Part shown: piece by piece, positions 24,681-31,826 of the stretch
Layout: the number at the start of each line of letters is the position of its first letter
Numbering within the stretch: position 1 is the first letter of the stretch
Source: an uncultured Faecalibacterium sp.
GTDB taxonomy: Bacteria; Bacillota; Clostridia; Oscillospirales; Ruminococcaceae
Direction: 5' to 3'
Assembly: GCA_937880095.1 (NCBI GenBank)
Contig: CALFLK010000002.1
Span: 81,792 to 145,791 of the forward strand
Length of the DNA: 64,000 bases
Notes under the pieces: model-generated
The model's input: only the letters and a program-made list of their open reading frames with translations
What the model was told of the DNA's origin: nothing
The model's database searches: none
Made by a program: the position numbers and the translations under genes

Positions 24681-24722
24681 ATAAAAATCCCCTGATCCAG
24701 CCCATAAGGGCGGAACAGGGGA
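24681..24722 (-). terminator. Terminator of the 24751-24927 gene
   Basis: CCCCTG pairs with CAGGGG, inner GCCC/GGGC, then ATTTTTATTT on the minus strand. Confidence 0.85.
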
Positions 24723-24750
24723 GAGATGTAAATTCAAAAGAAGAAGCGGA

Positions 24751-24927
24751 TTACTTTTTGGGACCATCCCAGAAAACCATCACAAAGCCCACAAGCCCCA
24801 GCAGCATCCAAATATGCTGCCAGTAGAAATCAAAATCAAAGCAGTATGTCCAGCCTACACTGTTAAAACCGATTATCAGGATCAGGCTCAACAGCATCAA
24901 AGCAATTCCTTCCAGTTTGCGATTCAT
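24751..24927 (-). CDS. Small membrane protein, 58 residues
   Basis: Unrecognised. Two hydrophobic stretches (about 7-24 and 37-54) joined by an aromatic turn (WTYCFDFDFYWQHIW), tail DGPKK. AAGGAGG lies 8 bases before the ATG at 24927; it has its own promoter and terminator. Function unknown. Confidence 0.65.
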   Translation of the reverse strand: MNRKLEGIALMLLSLILIIGFNSVGWTYCFDFDFYWQHIWMLLGLVGFVMVFWDGPKK

Positions 24928-24960
24928 AGCAGAGTCCTCCTTAATCCGTTTATTTTCCTG

Positions 24961-24989
24961 AGTATAGCAAAAAAGAAAACGCAGAGCAA
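24961..24989 (-). promoter_or_regulatory. Promoter of the 24751-24927 gene
   Basis: Minus strand: TTGCTC, 17 bases, TATACT. Confidence 0.75.
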
Positions 24990-25088
24990 TCACAAACAGA
25001 AAGAAATCCCCAACCATCCGGAATTGCCGAGTATCTGGGGGAACTTTGCTTATTGAAGGATGACGGAAAGAAGGAAGTGCGGTAAAAC

Positions 25089-25123
25089 AAAAAAGCGTGT
25101 AGATCTTTCAATCCACACGCTTC
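25089..25123 (-). terminator. Terminator of tRNA-Ser
   Basis: AAGCGTGT pairs with ACACGCTT, then T residues on the minus strand. Confidence 0.85.
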
Positions 25124-25126
25124 ATT

Positions 25127-25218
25127 TGGCGGAAAGATGGGGATTCGAACCCCAGAACGCTTTTGACACGTTACACGATTTCCAGTCGTGCGCCTTAGAC
25201 CAGCTCAGCCATCTTTCC
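25127..25218 (-). tRNA. tRNA-Ser(GGA)
   Basis: Acceptor stem GGAAAGA pairs with TCTTTCC, discriminator G and an encoded CCA. The anticodon stem CACGA/TCGTG closes the loop CTGGAAA with anticodon GGA. A long variable arm (GTGTCAAAAGC region) and the T loop GGTTCGAATCC are clear, as expected for a class II serine tRNA. It is transcribed alone from a perfect promoter. Confidence 0.95.
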
Positions 25219-25262
25219 ATATTTTGTTGTTTTGTCTTGGGGTTGTGCCCCCGACGCTGATT

Positions 25263-25291
25263 ATTTTACCGCACGGAGGAAGAAATGTCAA
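25263..25291 (-). promoter_or_regulatory. Promoter of tRNA-Ser
   Basis: Minus strand: TTGACA, 17 bases, TAAAAT. Confidence 0.85.
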
Positions 25292-25419
25292 GCATTTTTA
25301 GGAAGAAATTTCAAATTTTTTGAAAAAATATGAGAATTGGTTAAAAACCAGCGTAGGCAAGTAGATTGCGTGAAAAAGTTTTTTCAAAAACTTTCGTGTT
25401 TGGCTGCGATATGGGCAAA

Positions 25420-25456
25420 AGAAAACCCGCTTCGCTCTTTTGAAGCGAAACGGGTT
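25420..25456 (-). terminator. Terminator of the DUF975 gene
   Basis: AACCCG and CGGGTT arms with inner TTCGCTT/GAGCGAA pairing, then TTTTCTTTT on the minus strand. Confidence 0.85.
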
Positions 25457-25474
25457 GAAAAATCAAATCAGAAA

Positions 25475-26215
25475 TTAGTAAGCAATAAAGCCGCCCAGTT
25501 CTTCCGGATCAGACAAATTCTGTGCAAAAGCCTTCTCACGCATAGCAGCATAGAACTCAGCGCGGGTAGCGTCCATATAGGTAGACAGAGCAACCTCAAA
25601 CAGGAAGCTCAGTGGGAGCAGCAGAATCCACAGGAACACACCCAAAACGGAAACCAACAGTGCGCCCAGCAGTGCCCAGCCCATGAAGGAAAGCTCCAAA
25701 ATTGCCAGATTCAGCTTTTCGCCGCGCATGATGTCACGGCTCAGCTGCTGCGCACGGCGATAATCCATCTGGGGATTTTCTGCCAGCAGGTAAGGAACCA
25801 GAGCATATTCATAGGTCTTGATCAGACCGGGGATGATCAGCAGCAGAGAGAACAGGAAAATCTTCAGGTCGGTCATAAACATGCCCAGCGTGATGTTACC
25901 GTAATCACCCTTGCGGAAAGCACCAAACAGAGAGCCAAACGGTGCATCCCCCTGACGTGCCTCCATGAAGTAACGATAATAGCCTACATGCAAGGGGGAA
26001 ATCAGGAAAATACCAATCACTGCACCAATCAGAGATGCAACACCAAAGATCGTCCAGAAAGAAGGAGAAATCTGGTTTATCTCTACGTTGGAGCTGACAG
26101 TAGCGGAAAGCGAGCCGCTCAGGATGGAATAAGCGATTACCACCAGAATGGTGGTTTTCCAGGTGCGGGCAAGGCATTGTTTTGCATTGGACTTTAAGAG
26201 TTCACGACTCCACAT
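25475..26215 (-). CDS. DUF975 family membrane protein
   Basis: 246-residue polytopic membrane protein with about five or six hydrophobic segments. The family blocks are visible: the N-terminal ELLKSNAKQCL helix, PLHVGYYRYFMEARQG, IIPGLIKTYEYALVPYLLAENP, and LELSFMGWALLG. DUF975 proteins are common in Firmicutes, with no established function. GGAGG lies 8 bases before the ATG. The gene appears separate from its neighbours. Confidence 0.85.
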   Translation of the reverse strand: MWSRELLKSNAKQCLARTWKTTILVVIAYSILSGSLSATVSSNVEINQISPSFWTIFGVASLIGAVIGIFLISPLHVGYYRYFMEARQGDAPFGSLFGAFRKGDYGNITLGMFMTDLKIFLFSLLLIIPGLIKTYEYALVPYLLAENPQMDYRRAQQLSRDIMRGEKLNLAILELSFMGWALLGALLVSVLGVFLWILLLPLSFLFEVALSTYMDATRAEFYAAMREKAFAQNLSDPEELGGFIAY

Positions 26216-26258
26216 AATAAAAACCTCCGTGTATCAAAATCAAATGTAAGAATCAAGC

Positions 26259-26281
26259 AAAAGCCGGTCAGGCTTTTTCTT
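26259..26281 (-). terminator. Small hairpin at the end of the 26268 gene
   Basis: AAAAGCC-N5-GGCTTTT overlaps the stop codon; a short stem, T-rich on the minus strand, so only a weak terminator. Confidence 0.4.
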
Positions 26282-26780
26282 GCTCTTGTTTCAGCTGCTG
26301 CGCGATGGCTTCCTGTAGGACGGGCAGCGCCATATTGAACTCCCAGGCAGATACTTCTTCATACAGCTCTGTATCGGGCAGGATGGGAGGAATCATATCG
26401 GCAGTAAGATGATCGTCCGGCGTCAGCGCAATGTGCGGCAGGGGAACCTGATATTGCGATAAAGTTAAAACGATGGATAACAGCTGGTTATACCAGTGCA
26501 GATTCGGCACAGACGGATTGCACACATGGCACGGCGCGCACGGAACCAGATTCAGCAGATGGGTGGGGTACTTTGCACCGGCACAATGGGAATCGCTGGC
26601 GTGAAATACCTCGCCGAAAGAGCTGTATCGGGCGGAGCAGATATCTTTTCCGTTTACCGCAATATGGGGCATCCCATCGTTATCCAGATAACTGCCGGAT
26701 GGTGCACCAGCCAGCTGCATGAGGGTGCAGTTTTGAATCACCGTGCGAAAAGACTGTTGCGTCTGCTGTGCAGATTCCAT
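26268..26780 (-). CDS. Hypothetical cysteine-rich protein, 170 residues
   Basis: Not recognised. The middle of the protein holds closely spaced Cys and His (DSHCAGAKYPTHLL then VPCAPCHVCNPS), suggesting a metal or disulfide site, followed by a helical region with LHWYNQLLSIVLTLSQYQ and an acidic-basic coiled-coil-like tail (EAIAQQLKQEQEKA). No signal peptide is seen. It has its own promoter and GCGAGGATG near the start. Function unknown. Confidence 0.6.
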   Translation of the reverse strand: MESAQQTQQSFRTVIQNCTLMQLAGAPSGSYLDNDGMPHIAVNGKDICSARYSSFGEVFHASDSHCAGAKYPTHLLNLVPCAPCHVCNPSVPNLHWYNQLLSIVLTLSQYQVPLPHIALTPDDHLTADMIPPILPDTELYEEVSAWEFNMALPVLQEAIAQQLKQEQEKA

Positions 26781-26812
26781 GATTTTTCATCCTCGCTTTA
26801 TCACTTTTCTTT

Positions 26813-26841
26813 ATAATAACACGTCGAAATTTTGCGGGCAA
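26813..26841 (-). promoter_or_regulatory. Promoter of the cysteine-rich protein gene
   Basis: Minus strand: TTGCCC, 17 bases, TATTAT. Confidence 0.7.
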
Positions 26842-26914
26842 TATAAAATACACTTAATAGGTATAATTATAGCGAAAAATGTCCGTTTTTGTTCGCTTTT
26901 AACCGGAAAAGTCC

Positions 26915-26943
26915 TTGCGGGTAAAAGTATCATGCGTTATACT
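26915..26943 (+). promoter_or_regulatory. Promoter of the sugar transferase gene
   Basis: TTGCGG, 17 bases, TATACT; a second TATAAT lies at 26955. Confidence 0.65.
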
Positions 26944-27010
26944 GAAAAAAATATGTATAATTTATCTCTTATATGCAGCAAACTGTGTATGAGAGACGGG
27001 AGGTTCAGCT

Positions 27011-27667
27011 ATGGAACATAATAATGTGCCGACTGGTTTTTATGCACGCTTTGGAAAGCGTGCATTGGATATTCTGCTTTCGCTGGCTGGCATCATTGTG
27101 CTTTCGCCGGTGTACTTGATTTTGGCTTTGGCAATCAAGCTGGATTCACCCGGTCCTATTTTTTTCAAACAGAAGCGTGTGGGTATTCATAAAACCCATT
27201 TTCCCATCCTGAAATTCCGCACGATGCGCATTGACACCCCCCACGATGTGCCTACCCATCTTTTGGGCAACCCCGACCAGTGGATCACCCGCGTGGGCAA
27301 GTTCCTGCGGAAAACCAGCTTGGATGAACTGCCCCAGATCTTTAATATTTTTGCCGGTCAGATGAGCGTGATCGGTCCGCGCCCCGCACTGTGGAATCAG
27401 GATGATCTGATTGCAGAACGGGATAAATACGGCGCAAATGATGTGCGCCCCGGTTTGACCGGCTGGGCGCAGATCAACGGTCGTGACGAGCTGGAAATTG
27501 ATGTAAAAGCACGTTATGACGGCGAATATGTGCAGAAGATGAGCTTTGGGTTTGACGTGAAGTGCTTCTTCGGCACGATTTTTTCGGTACTGCGCAGCGA
27601 CGGTGTTGTGGAAGGCGGAACCGGAAGCATGAATCCTTCTCAAAAGGAAGATTCTCAGAATCAATAA
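27011..27667 (+). CDS. Undecaprenyl-phosphate sugar phosphotransferase (bacterial sugar transferase)
   Basis: 218-residue monotopic phosphoglycosyl transferase (PF02397 type, PglC/WcaJ core) that starts a surface glycan on undecaprenyl phosphate. Residues 10-38 hold the re-entrant/transmembrane helix (KRALDILLSLAGIIVL...), then KLDSPGPIFFKQKRVG, KFRTMR, the catalytic pair in TSLDELPQIFNIFAGQMSVIGPRP and RPGLTGWAQINGRDELEIDVKARYD. It is short, lacking the N-terminal CoA-binding part; the neighbouring 644-residue gene supplies a dehydratase that would make its sugar nucleotide. Confidence 0.93.
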   Translation: MEHNNVPTGFYARFGKRALDILLSLAGIIVLSPVYLILALAIKLDSPGPIFFKQKRVGIHKTHFPILKFRTMRIDTPHDVPTHLLGNPDQWITRVGKFLRKTSLDELPQIFNIFAGQMSVIGPRPALWNQDDLIAERDKYGANDVRPGLTGWAQINGRDELEIDVKARYDGEYVQKMSFGFDVKCFFGTIFSVLRSDGVVEGGTGSMNPSQKEDSQNQ

Positions 27668-27693
27668 GGCAAAGCAGCTCCGGCAGAAAAGAG

Positions 27694-27721
27694 AGAACTT
27701 TGGCGAGTTCTGGACTTTTTT
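27694..27721 (+). terminator. Possible terminator/attenuator between glycan genes
   Basis: AGAACT-N6-AGTTCT followed by six T residues; it is nested in a longer stem CTCCGGCA (27678) with TGCCGGAG (27721), so two folds compete. It may attenuate the downstream dehydratase gene. Confidence 0.5.
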
Positions 27722-27840
27722 GCCGGAGTTGTGTTATACTGACTTGGTTGTACTACTTTTACATCGTGCAAAATGCAGAATCATTCTGTCGCTTGCAGAC
27801 AGGATTCCATACAGAAATTTAATACAGAAGGGGATTTGAC

Positions 27841-29775
27841 GTGAATAACTTGTCAAAACAGTCCTGCACACTATTTCTGCGCCGCGCATTGCTGGTGCTG
27901 TTGGATGCAGGGCTCGTGGCATTCAGCTTTTACCTGGGACTTCAGCTGAGCTTAGACTCTGAAACCGATATGGTGAAAGTGCATACCGCATTCCAAAATT
28001 TGTACCGCAATCTGCCTTGGATGGTATCCATCTATGTGATTATGTTTTTGGTAGGCGGGTTGTATACCATTCTATGGAAGTACGCCGGTGTGCGCGATCT
28101 GACCCGCCTGGGTGTGCTGGTAGGTCTTTCCTCCGGCTTGGTTTTGGTCGGTAATGAAATGGTACACGGTGTGTTGTACCGGTCCAGTATTGCCACAGGA
28201 ACGCTTTTGATCGTTGCGCTGGTGGGCGGAATTCGTCTGGCGTGGCGTATGTTCCTAAATGTGCCAAGAGAACAAACACGAACACCCAATACACCATTGC
28301 TGATTGTGGGCGCTGGCGCTGCCGGCGCATGGGCAATCACGCTGTGCAAAAGTCAGGCAGCGTATGGCAACCCGGTCGCTGTGGTGGATGATGACCCGGT
28401 CAAGCGAAATTCGACCATTCAGGGCGTACCGGTACGCGGCACGCTGGAAGAAATCCCGCAGGTATGCGAAGCATATGGTATTCGGGAAATTGTTATTGCC
28501 ATTACCGGCTTGCGCGGCAGCCGTTTGGCGCACGTCATTGATTTGTGTAACTCGACCCATTGCAAGGTGCGTATGCTGAGTGACCCGCATTCGCTGCAGG
28601 ATAATCCCGGCGTAAACAACAATGATGCGGCATCGGTCGGCAACAATGGTTTCCGTGAGCTGAATACGGCAGACTTCTTGTCCCGTAATGAAGTCACGCT
28701 GGATACAGAAAAAATCAGTGCGTATCTGAAAGATAAAGTTGTTATGGTTACCGGTGGCGGCGGCAGTATCGGCAGCGAAATCTGCCGTCAGATCATGCGT
28801 TTTGAGCCCAAACAGCTGCTGATTTTTGATATTTACGAAAACTGCGCTTACGAGCTGGAAATGGAGCTGAAACAGCGTTACGGCAGAAATGCGCCTATTT
28901 TGACGCTGGTCGGCTCGATTCGTGACCGTGTGCGTCTGGATGAAGTGTTTGACACCTACCACCCGACGGTTGTGTTCCATGCGGCAGCGCATAAGCACGT
29001 TCCGCTGATGGAAACCAGCCCGGCGGAAGCAGTGAAAAACAATATCATGGGTACCAAGAACCTGTTGACCAGCGCAAGCCTGCATGGCGTAGAGCGTCTG
29101 GTACAGCTGTCTACCGATAAAGCGGTCAATCCCACCAGCGTTATGGGCTGTACCAAGCGCGTTTGCGAGATGCTGATTCAGTCTTTTGCAGAAACCACCC
29201 AGATGCGCTGCATGGCAGTACGCTTCGGTAACGTGCTGGGCAGTCACGGCAGTGTAATTCCGCTGTTTGAGAGCCAAATCAAAAAGGGCGGTCCCGTTAC
29301 GGTTACGGACCCCAATATTGAGCGCTACTTTATGACCATCCCCGAAGCAGCCCAGCTGGTGCTGCAGGCAGGTGCATTAGCACAAAGCGGCAGCATTTAT
29401 GTTCTGGATATGGGCAAACCGGTTCGCATTATGGACTTGGCACGTCAGCTGATTCGTTTCTACGGTTATGAGCCGGATGTGAGTATGCCGATTCGTGTTG
29501 TGGGTCTGCGTCCTGGCGAAAAGCTGTACGAAGAACTGCTGATGGACGAAGAACAGGACAAGATGCGCCGTACCGAGCATAATAAGATTTTCGTTGCACC
29601 GCCCAAGAAAATCGACTTGGCACAGTTCTATGACCAGCTGGAGGAACTTGGCAAAGTTGCTGCGGCACATGACGACGCAGAAGTGGTGCGCGGCTTGCAG
29701 AAAATCGTTCCCAACTTCCGCCCGAACCGCGACATGATGAAGAACAAAGAGAAAGCGGCTACAGAGCAGCCGTAA
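27841..29775 (+). CDS. Membrane-bound nucleoside-diphosphate-sugar dehydratase (CapD/PglF-like)
   Basis: 644-residue protein of the FlaA1/WbpM/PglF group. Four N-terminal hydrophobic segments (about 12-115) anchor it; a CoA-binding-like Rossmann domain follows (LIVGAGAAGAWAI, about 148-260), then an extended SDR domain starting VTGGGGSIGSEICRQI (about 300-580). The S-T-D-K-A-V-N-P-T-S-V-M-G motif has the usual Met where classical SDRs carry the catalytic Tyr. These enzymes make UDP-4-keto-6-deoxy-GlcNAc. The start is GTG at 27841 after GAAGGGGA. Together with the transferase upstream it suggests surface glycan or glycoprotein initiation with a 6-deoxy sugar. Confidence 0.92.
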   Translation: MNNLSKQSCTLFLRRALLVLLDAGLVAFSFYLGLQLSLDSETDMVKVHTAFQNLYRNLPWMVSIYVIMFLVGGLYTILWKYAGVRDLTRLGVLVGLSSGLVLVGNEMVHGVLYRSSIATGTLLIVALVGGIRLAWRMFLNVPREQTRTPNTPLLIVGAGAAGAWAITLCKSQAAYGNPVAVVDDDPVKRNSTIQGVPVRGTLEEIPQVCEAYGIREIVIAITGLRGSRLAHVIDLCNSTHCKVRMLSDPHSLQDNPGVNNNDAASVGNNGFRELNTADFLSRNEVTLDTEKISAYLKDKVVMVTGGGGSIGSEICRQIMRFEPKQLLIFDIYENCAYELEMELKQRYGRNAPILTLVGSIRDRVRLDEVFDTYHPTVVFHAAAHKHVPLMETSPAEAVKNNIMGTKNLLTSASLHGVERLVQLSTDKAVNPTSVMGCTKRVCEMLIQSFAETTQMRCMAVRFGNVLGSHGSVIPLFESQIKKGGPVTVTDPNIERYFMTIPEAAQLVLQAGALAQSGSIYVLDMGKPVRIMDLARQLIRFYGYEPDVSMPIRVVGLRPGEKLYEELLMDEEQDKMRRTEHNKIFVAPPKKIDLAQFYDQLEELGKVAAAHDDAEVVRGLQKIVPNFRPNRDMMKNKEKAATEQP

Positions 29776-29793
29776 TCGGTTCAATGCGAAAAT

Positions 29794-29832
29794 AAAAGAG
29801 GTCTGCTCCAATTAGGGGCAGACCTCTTTTTG
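29794..29832. terminator. Bidirectional terminator
   Basis: AAAGAGGTCTGC pairs with GCAGACCTCTTT, T runs on both strands, between convergent dehydratase and mnmA genes. Confidence 0.95.
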
Positions 29833-29853
29833 TGTTTACCGGATTTTGTAATC

Positions 29854-30930
29854 TCAGATGCGGCGCAGGAATCCGCCGCCGACTACCATGTCATCCAGAT
29901 AGAATACTGCGCTCTGACCGGGTGCGGGTGCGCGTACCGGGGGATCAAACGTCAAAACGCCCTCGCCGTTGTAATGGGCGGGTGCAGGCTTAGCTGCGCT
30001 GCGGATTTTGACCATATAATCTCCGGCAGGGATGTCTTTGCTGTCAGCGGAAACCATATTGGCAACGCCAATCTGGCTAACCAGATCATCACCGGCATCT
30101 GCCAGCAGGATGTCGCCGTTTTCGCAGATTTCGCGAATAAATACCGGGCGACCCAGTGCAATGCCCAAGCCCTTGCGCTGACCGACCGTATAGTGCAGCA
30201 CACCCTTGTGGGGTCCCAGATCTTTGCCTTCCGGGCTGATAAAATTGCCCTGCTTTGCGGTCATGCCGCGCTTTTCAATATAGGAAGCGTAGTCGCCGTC
30301 GGGGATAAAGCAGATTTCCATGCTGTCGGGTGCATCGGCACAAGCCAGACCCATTTCACGCGCCATTTCGCGGATGTCCTCTTTTTCAAACTCGCCCAAA
30401 GGCAGCAGCAGACGGGACAAAACATCCTGTTCCAGACGGTACAGCATATAGCTCTGGTCGCGCGCGGTGCTGATTGCCTTGTAAATGTGGCTGACACCGT
30501 CATTGTCGGTTTCTACGCGTGCATAGTGACCGGTAGCAATATACTGAATGCCCAGCTTGTCCGCTGCGGTAAGCAGCGCAGCAAATTTTACGCTGGGGTT
30601 GCATAAGATACAGGGATTCGGGGTTTTACCCTTGCAGTAGCTTTCGCAAAAAGGCTGGACCACGTTTGCATCAAACAAATCCTGTGTATCCAGTACGATG
30701 CATTCTACACCCAGCTGTTTTGCAGTAGCCTTTGCCTGCTGGACTGCTGCATCGTGGGAAGGGGAAAAGCGAATAACTGCGCCTGTAACGGCAAAGCCCT
30801 GCTCCTGCAAAATACGAACGGTCACGCTGGAATCCACACCGCCGCTCATGCCAACCAGAACCTTGTCCTGCGCTTCGTATGTGTCAAACCCGTTTCCGGG
30901 CAAAAATTCACCTGCCATAGCTTTATACAC
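29854..30930 (-). CDS. mnmA: tRNA-specific 2-thiouridylase
   Basis: Cytosolic enzyme that makes 2-thiouridine at the wobble position of Lys, Glu and Gln tRNAs. The PP-loop GMSGGVDSSV is present, with catalytic cysteines in NPCILCNPSVKF and MEICFIP. 358 residues is standard, apart from a short N-terminal lead. Start is uncertain: GTG at 30930 or ATG at 30918; AAGGAGG (minus strand of 30949-30955) is 18 or more bases away, with the six-base-pair hairpin CGGAGC/GCTCCG in between. It follows rnhA by 57 bases and is probably co-transcribed with it. Confidence 0.94.
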   Translation of the reverse strand: MYKAMAGEFLPGNGFDTYEAQDKVLVGMSGGVDSSVTVRILQEQGFAVTGAVIRFSPSHDAAVQQAKATAKQLGVECIVLDTQDLFDANVVQPFCESYCKGKTPNPCILCNPSVKFAALLTAADKLGIQYIATGHYARVETDNDGVSHIYKAISTARDQSYMLYRLEQDVLSRLLLPLGEFEKEDIREMAREMGLACADAPDSMEICFIPDGDYASYIEKRGMTAKQGNFISPEGKDLGPHKGVLHYTVGQRKGLGIALGRPVFIREICENGDILLADAGDDLVSQIGVANMVSADSKDIPAGDYMVKIRSAAKPAPAHYNGEGVLTFDPPVRAPAPGQSAVFYLDDMVVGGGFLRRI

Positions 30931-30987
30931 GGAGCCTGCGCTCCGCTACCTCCTTATTATTGCTAGTGTTTGCTGGGGAATGGTATG

Positions 30988-31449
30988 TTATGCCTGACGA
31001 CCGCCGTGTTTTTTGCTCTGCTCCACCGCCATGCGGTCGCAGCGTTCGTTTTCCGGGTGTCCGGCATGACCTTTCAGCCAGTGGTAGTGGATTTGGTGCT
31101 TTTCCGCTTCTGCCAGAGCCACAGCCCACAAATCTGCATTCAAAGCAGGGGATTTGTCGGCTTTTTTCCAGCCGCGGGCGCGCCAGCCCTTTGCCCAGCC
31201 TTTTTCCAGTGCATTGATGACGTACTGGCTGTCGCTGTACAAATCAATTTCGCAGGGCTGGTTCAGCTGTTGCAGACCGGACAGAAAAGCGGTCAGTTCC
31301 ATACGGTTGTTGGTGGTTTCATCTTCGCCGCCGGACAGCTCTTTTTCATAAACTTTGTCCGCGGTACGAAAACGCAGGATTGCACCCCAGCCGCCAGGAC
31401 CGGGATTGCCGCTGCATGCACCGTCTGTGTATAATTCAACTCGTTTCAT
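30988..31449 (-). CDS. rnhA: Ribonuclease HI
   Basis: 153-residue enzyme that cleaves RNA in RNA-DNA hybrids. The four acidic residues are visible in L-Y-T-D-G-A-C-S-G-N-P-G-P, TTNNRMELTAF, Y-S-D-S-Q-Y and the final NERCDRMA, with the basic protrusion KGWAKGWRARGWKKADKSP of the E. coli-type enzyme. The ATG at 31449 follows AGGAG by 7 bases. It has a consensus promoter and leads into mnmA. Confidence 0.95.
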   Translation of the reverse strand: MKRVELYTDGACSGNPGPGGWGAILRFRTADKVYEKELSGGEDETTNNRMELTAFLSGLQQLNQPCEIDLYSDSQYVINALEKGWAKGWRARGWKKADKSPALNADLWAVALAEAEKHQIHYHWLKGHAGHPENERCDRMAVEQSKKHGGRQA

Positions 31450-31486
31450 ATCATTACTCCTGTGCTGAAAAGGATTACATAATTCT

Positions 31487-31515
31487 ATTATACTGAACAG
31501 TGCGCTTTGTGCCAA
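31487..31515 (-). promoter_or_regulatory. Promoter of rnhA-mnmA
   Basis: Minus strand: TTGGCA, 17 bases, TATAAT. Confidence 0.88.
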
Positions 31516-31548
31516 GAGTATAATTTTAGAAACATATCCTATACTGAA

Positions 31549-31577
31549 TTGACAAATAAAAAGGGACACACTATACT
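31549..31577 (+). promoter_or_regulatory. Promoter of the RNase J gene
   Basis: Perfect TTGACA, 17 bases, TATACT. The -10 is enclosed by GACACA-N10-TGTGTC (31565-31586), a possible operator. Confidence 0.88.
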
Positions 31578-31583
31578 TAATGT

Positions 31584-31826
31584 GTCATTTAACGTATAGG
31601 GATGTGCTGCAGATGCACATTCAGACATTTTTTTCCGGATCGCGGTTGCATTGAACAGATGAACGGTTTGATCCACAAGGTTTTTCTAACGGACTTGGGC
31701 GGTTTTTGAACGCCGCAGTAAAAAATCTATACGCATTCGCAGGAAAAGCCCGTTTGCTTTTCCCAGAACATGCACGACCCGACTATCCAGTACGGGTCTG
31801 TTTTGGCTTTCCTTTTAGGAGGTATT
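31584..31826 (+). promoter_or_regulatory. Long structured 5' leader of the RNase J mRNA
   Basis: About 240 untranslated bases with several hairpins: GGCG/CGCC near 31698, GGAAAAGC/GCTTTTCC near 31742-31765, and GACCCG/CGGGTC near 31777-31797 followed by TGTTTT. No convincing open frame. Such a leader could allow the nuclease to control its own mRNA, as RNase E does, or act as an attenuator; this is inference. Confidence 0.5.
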
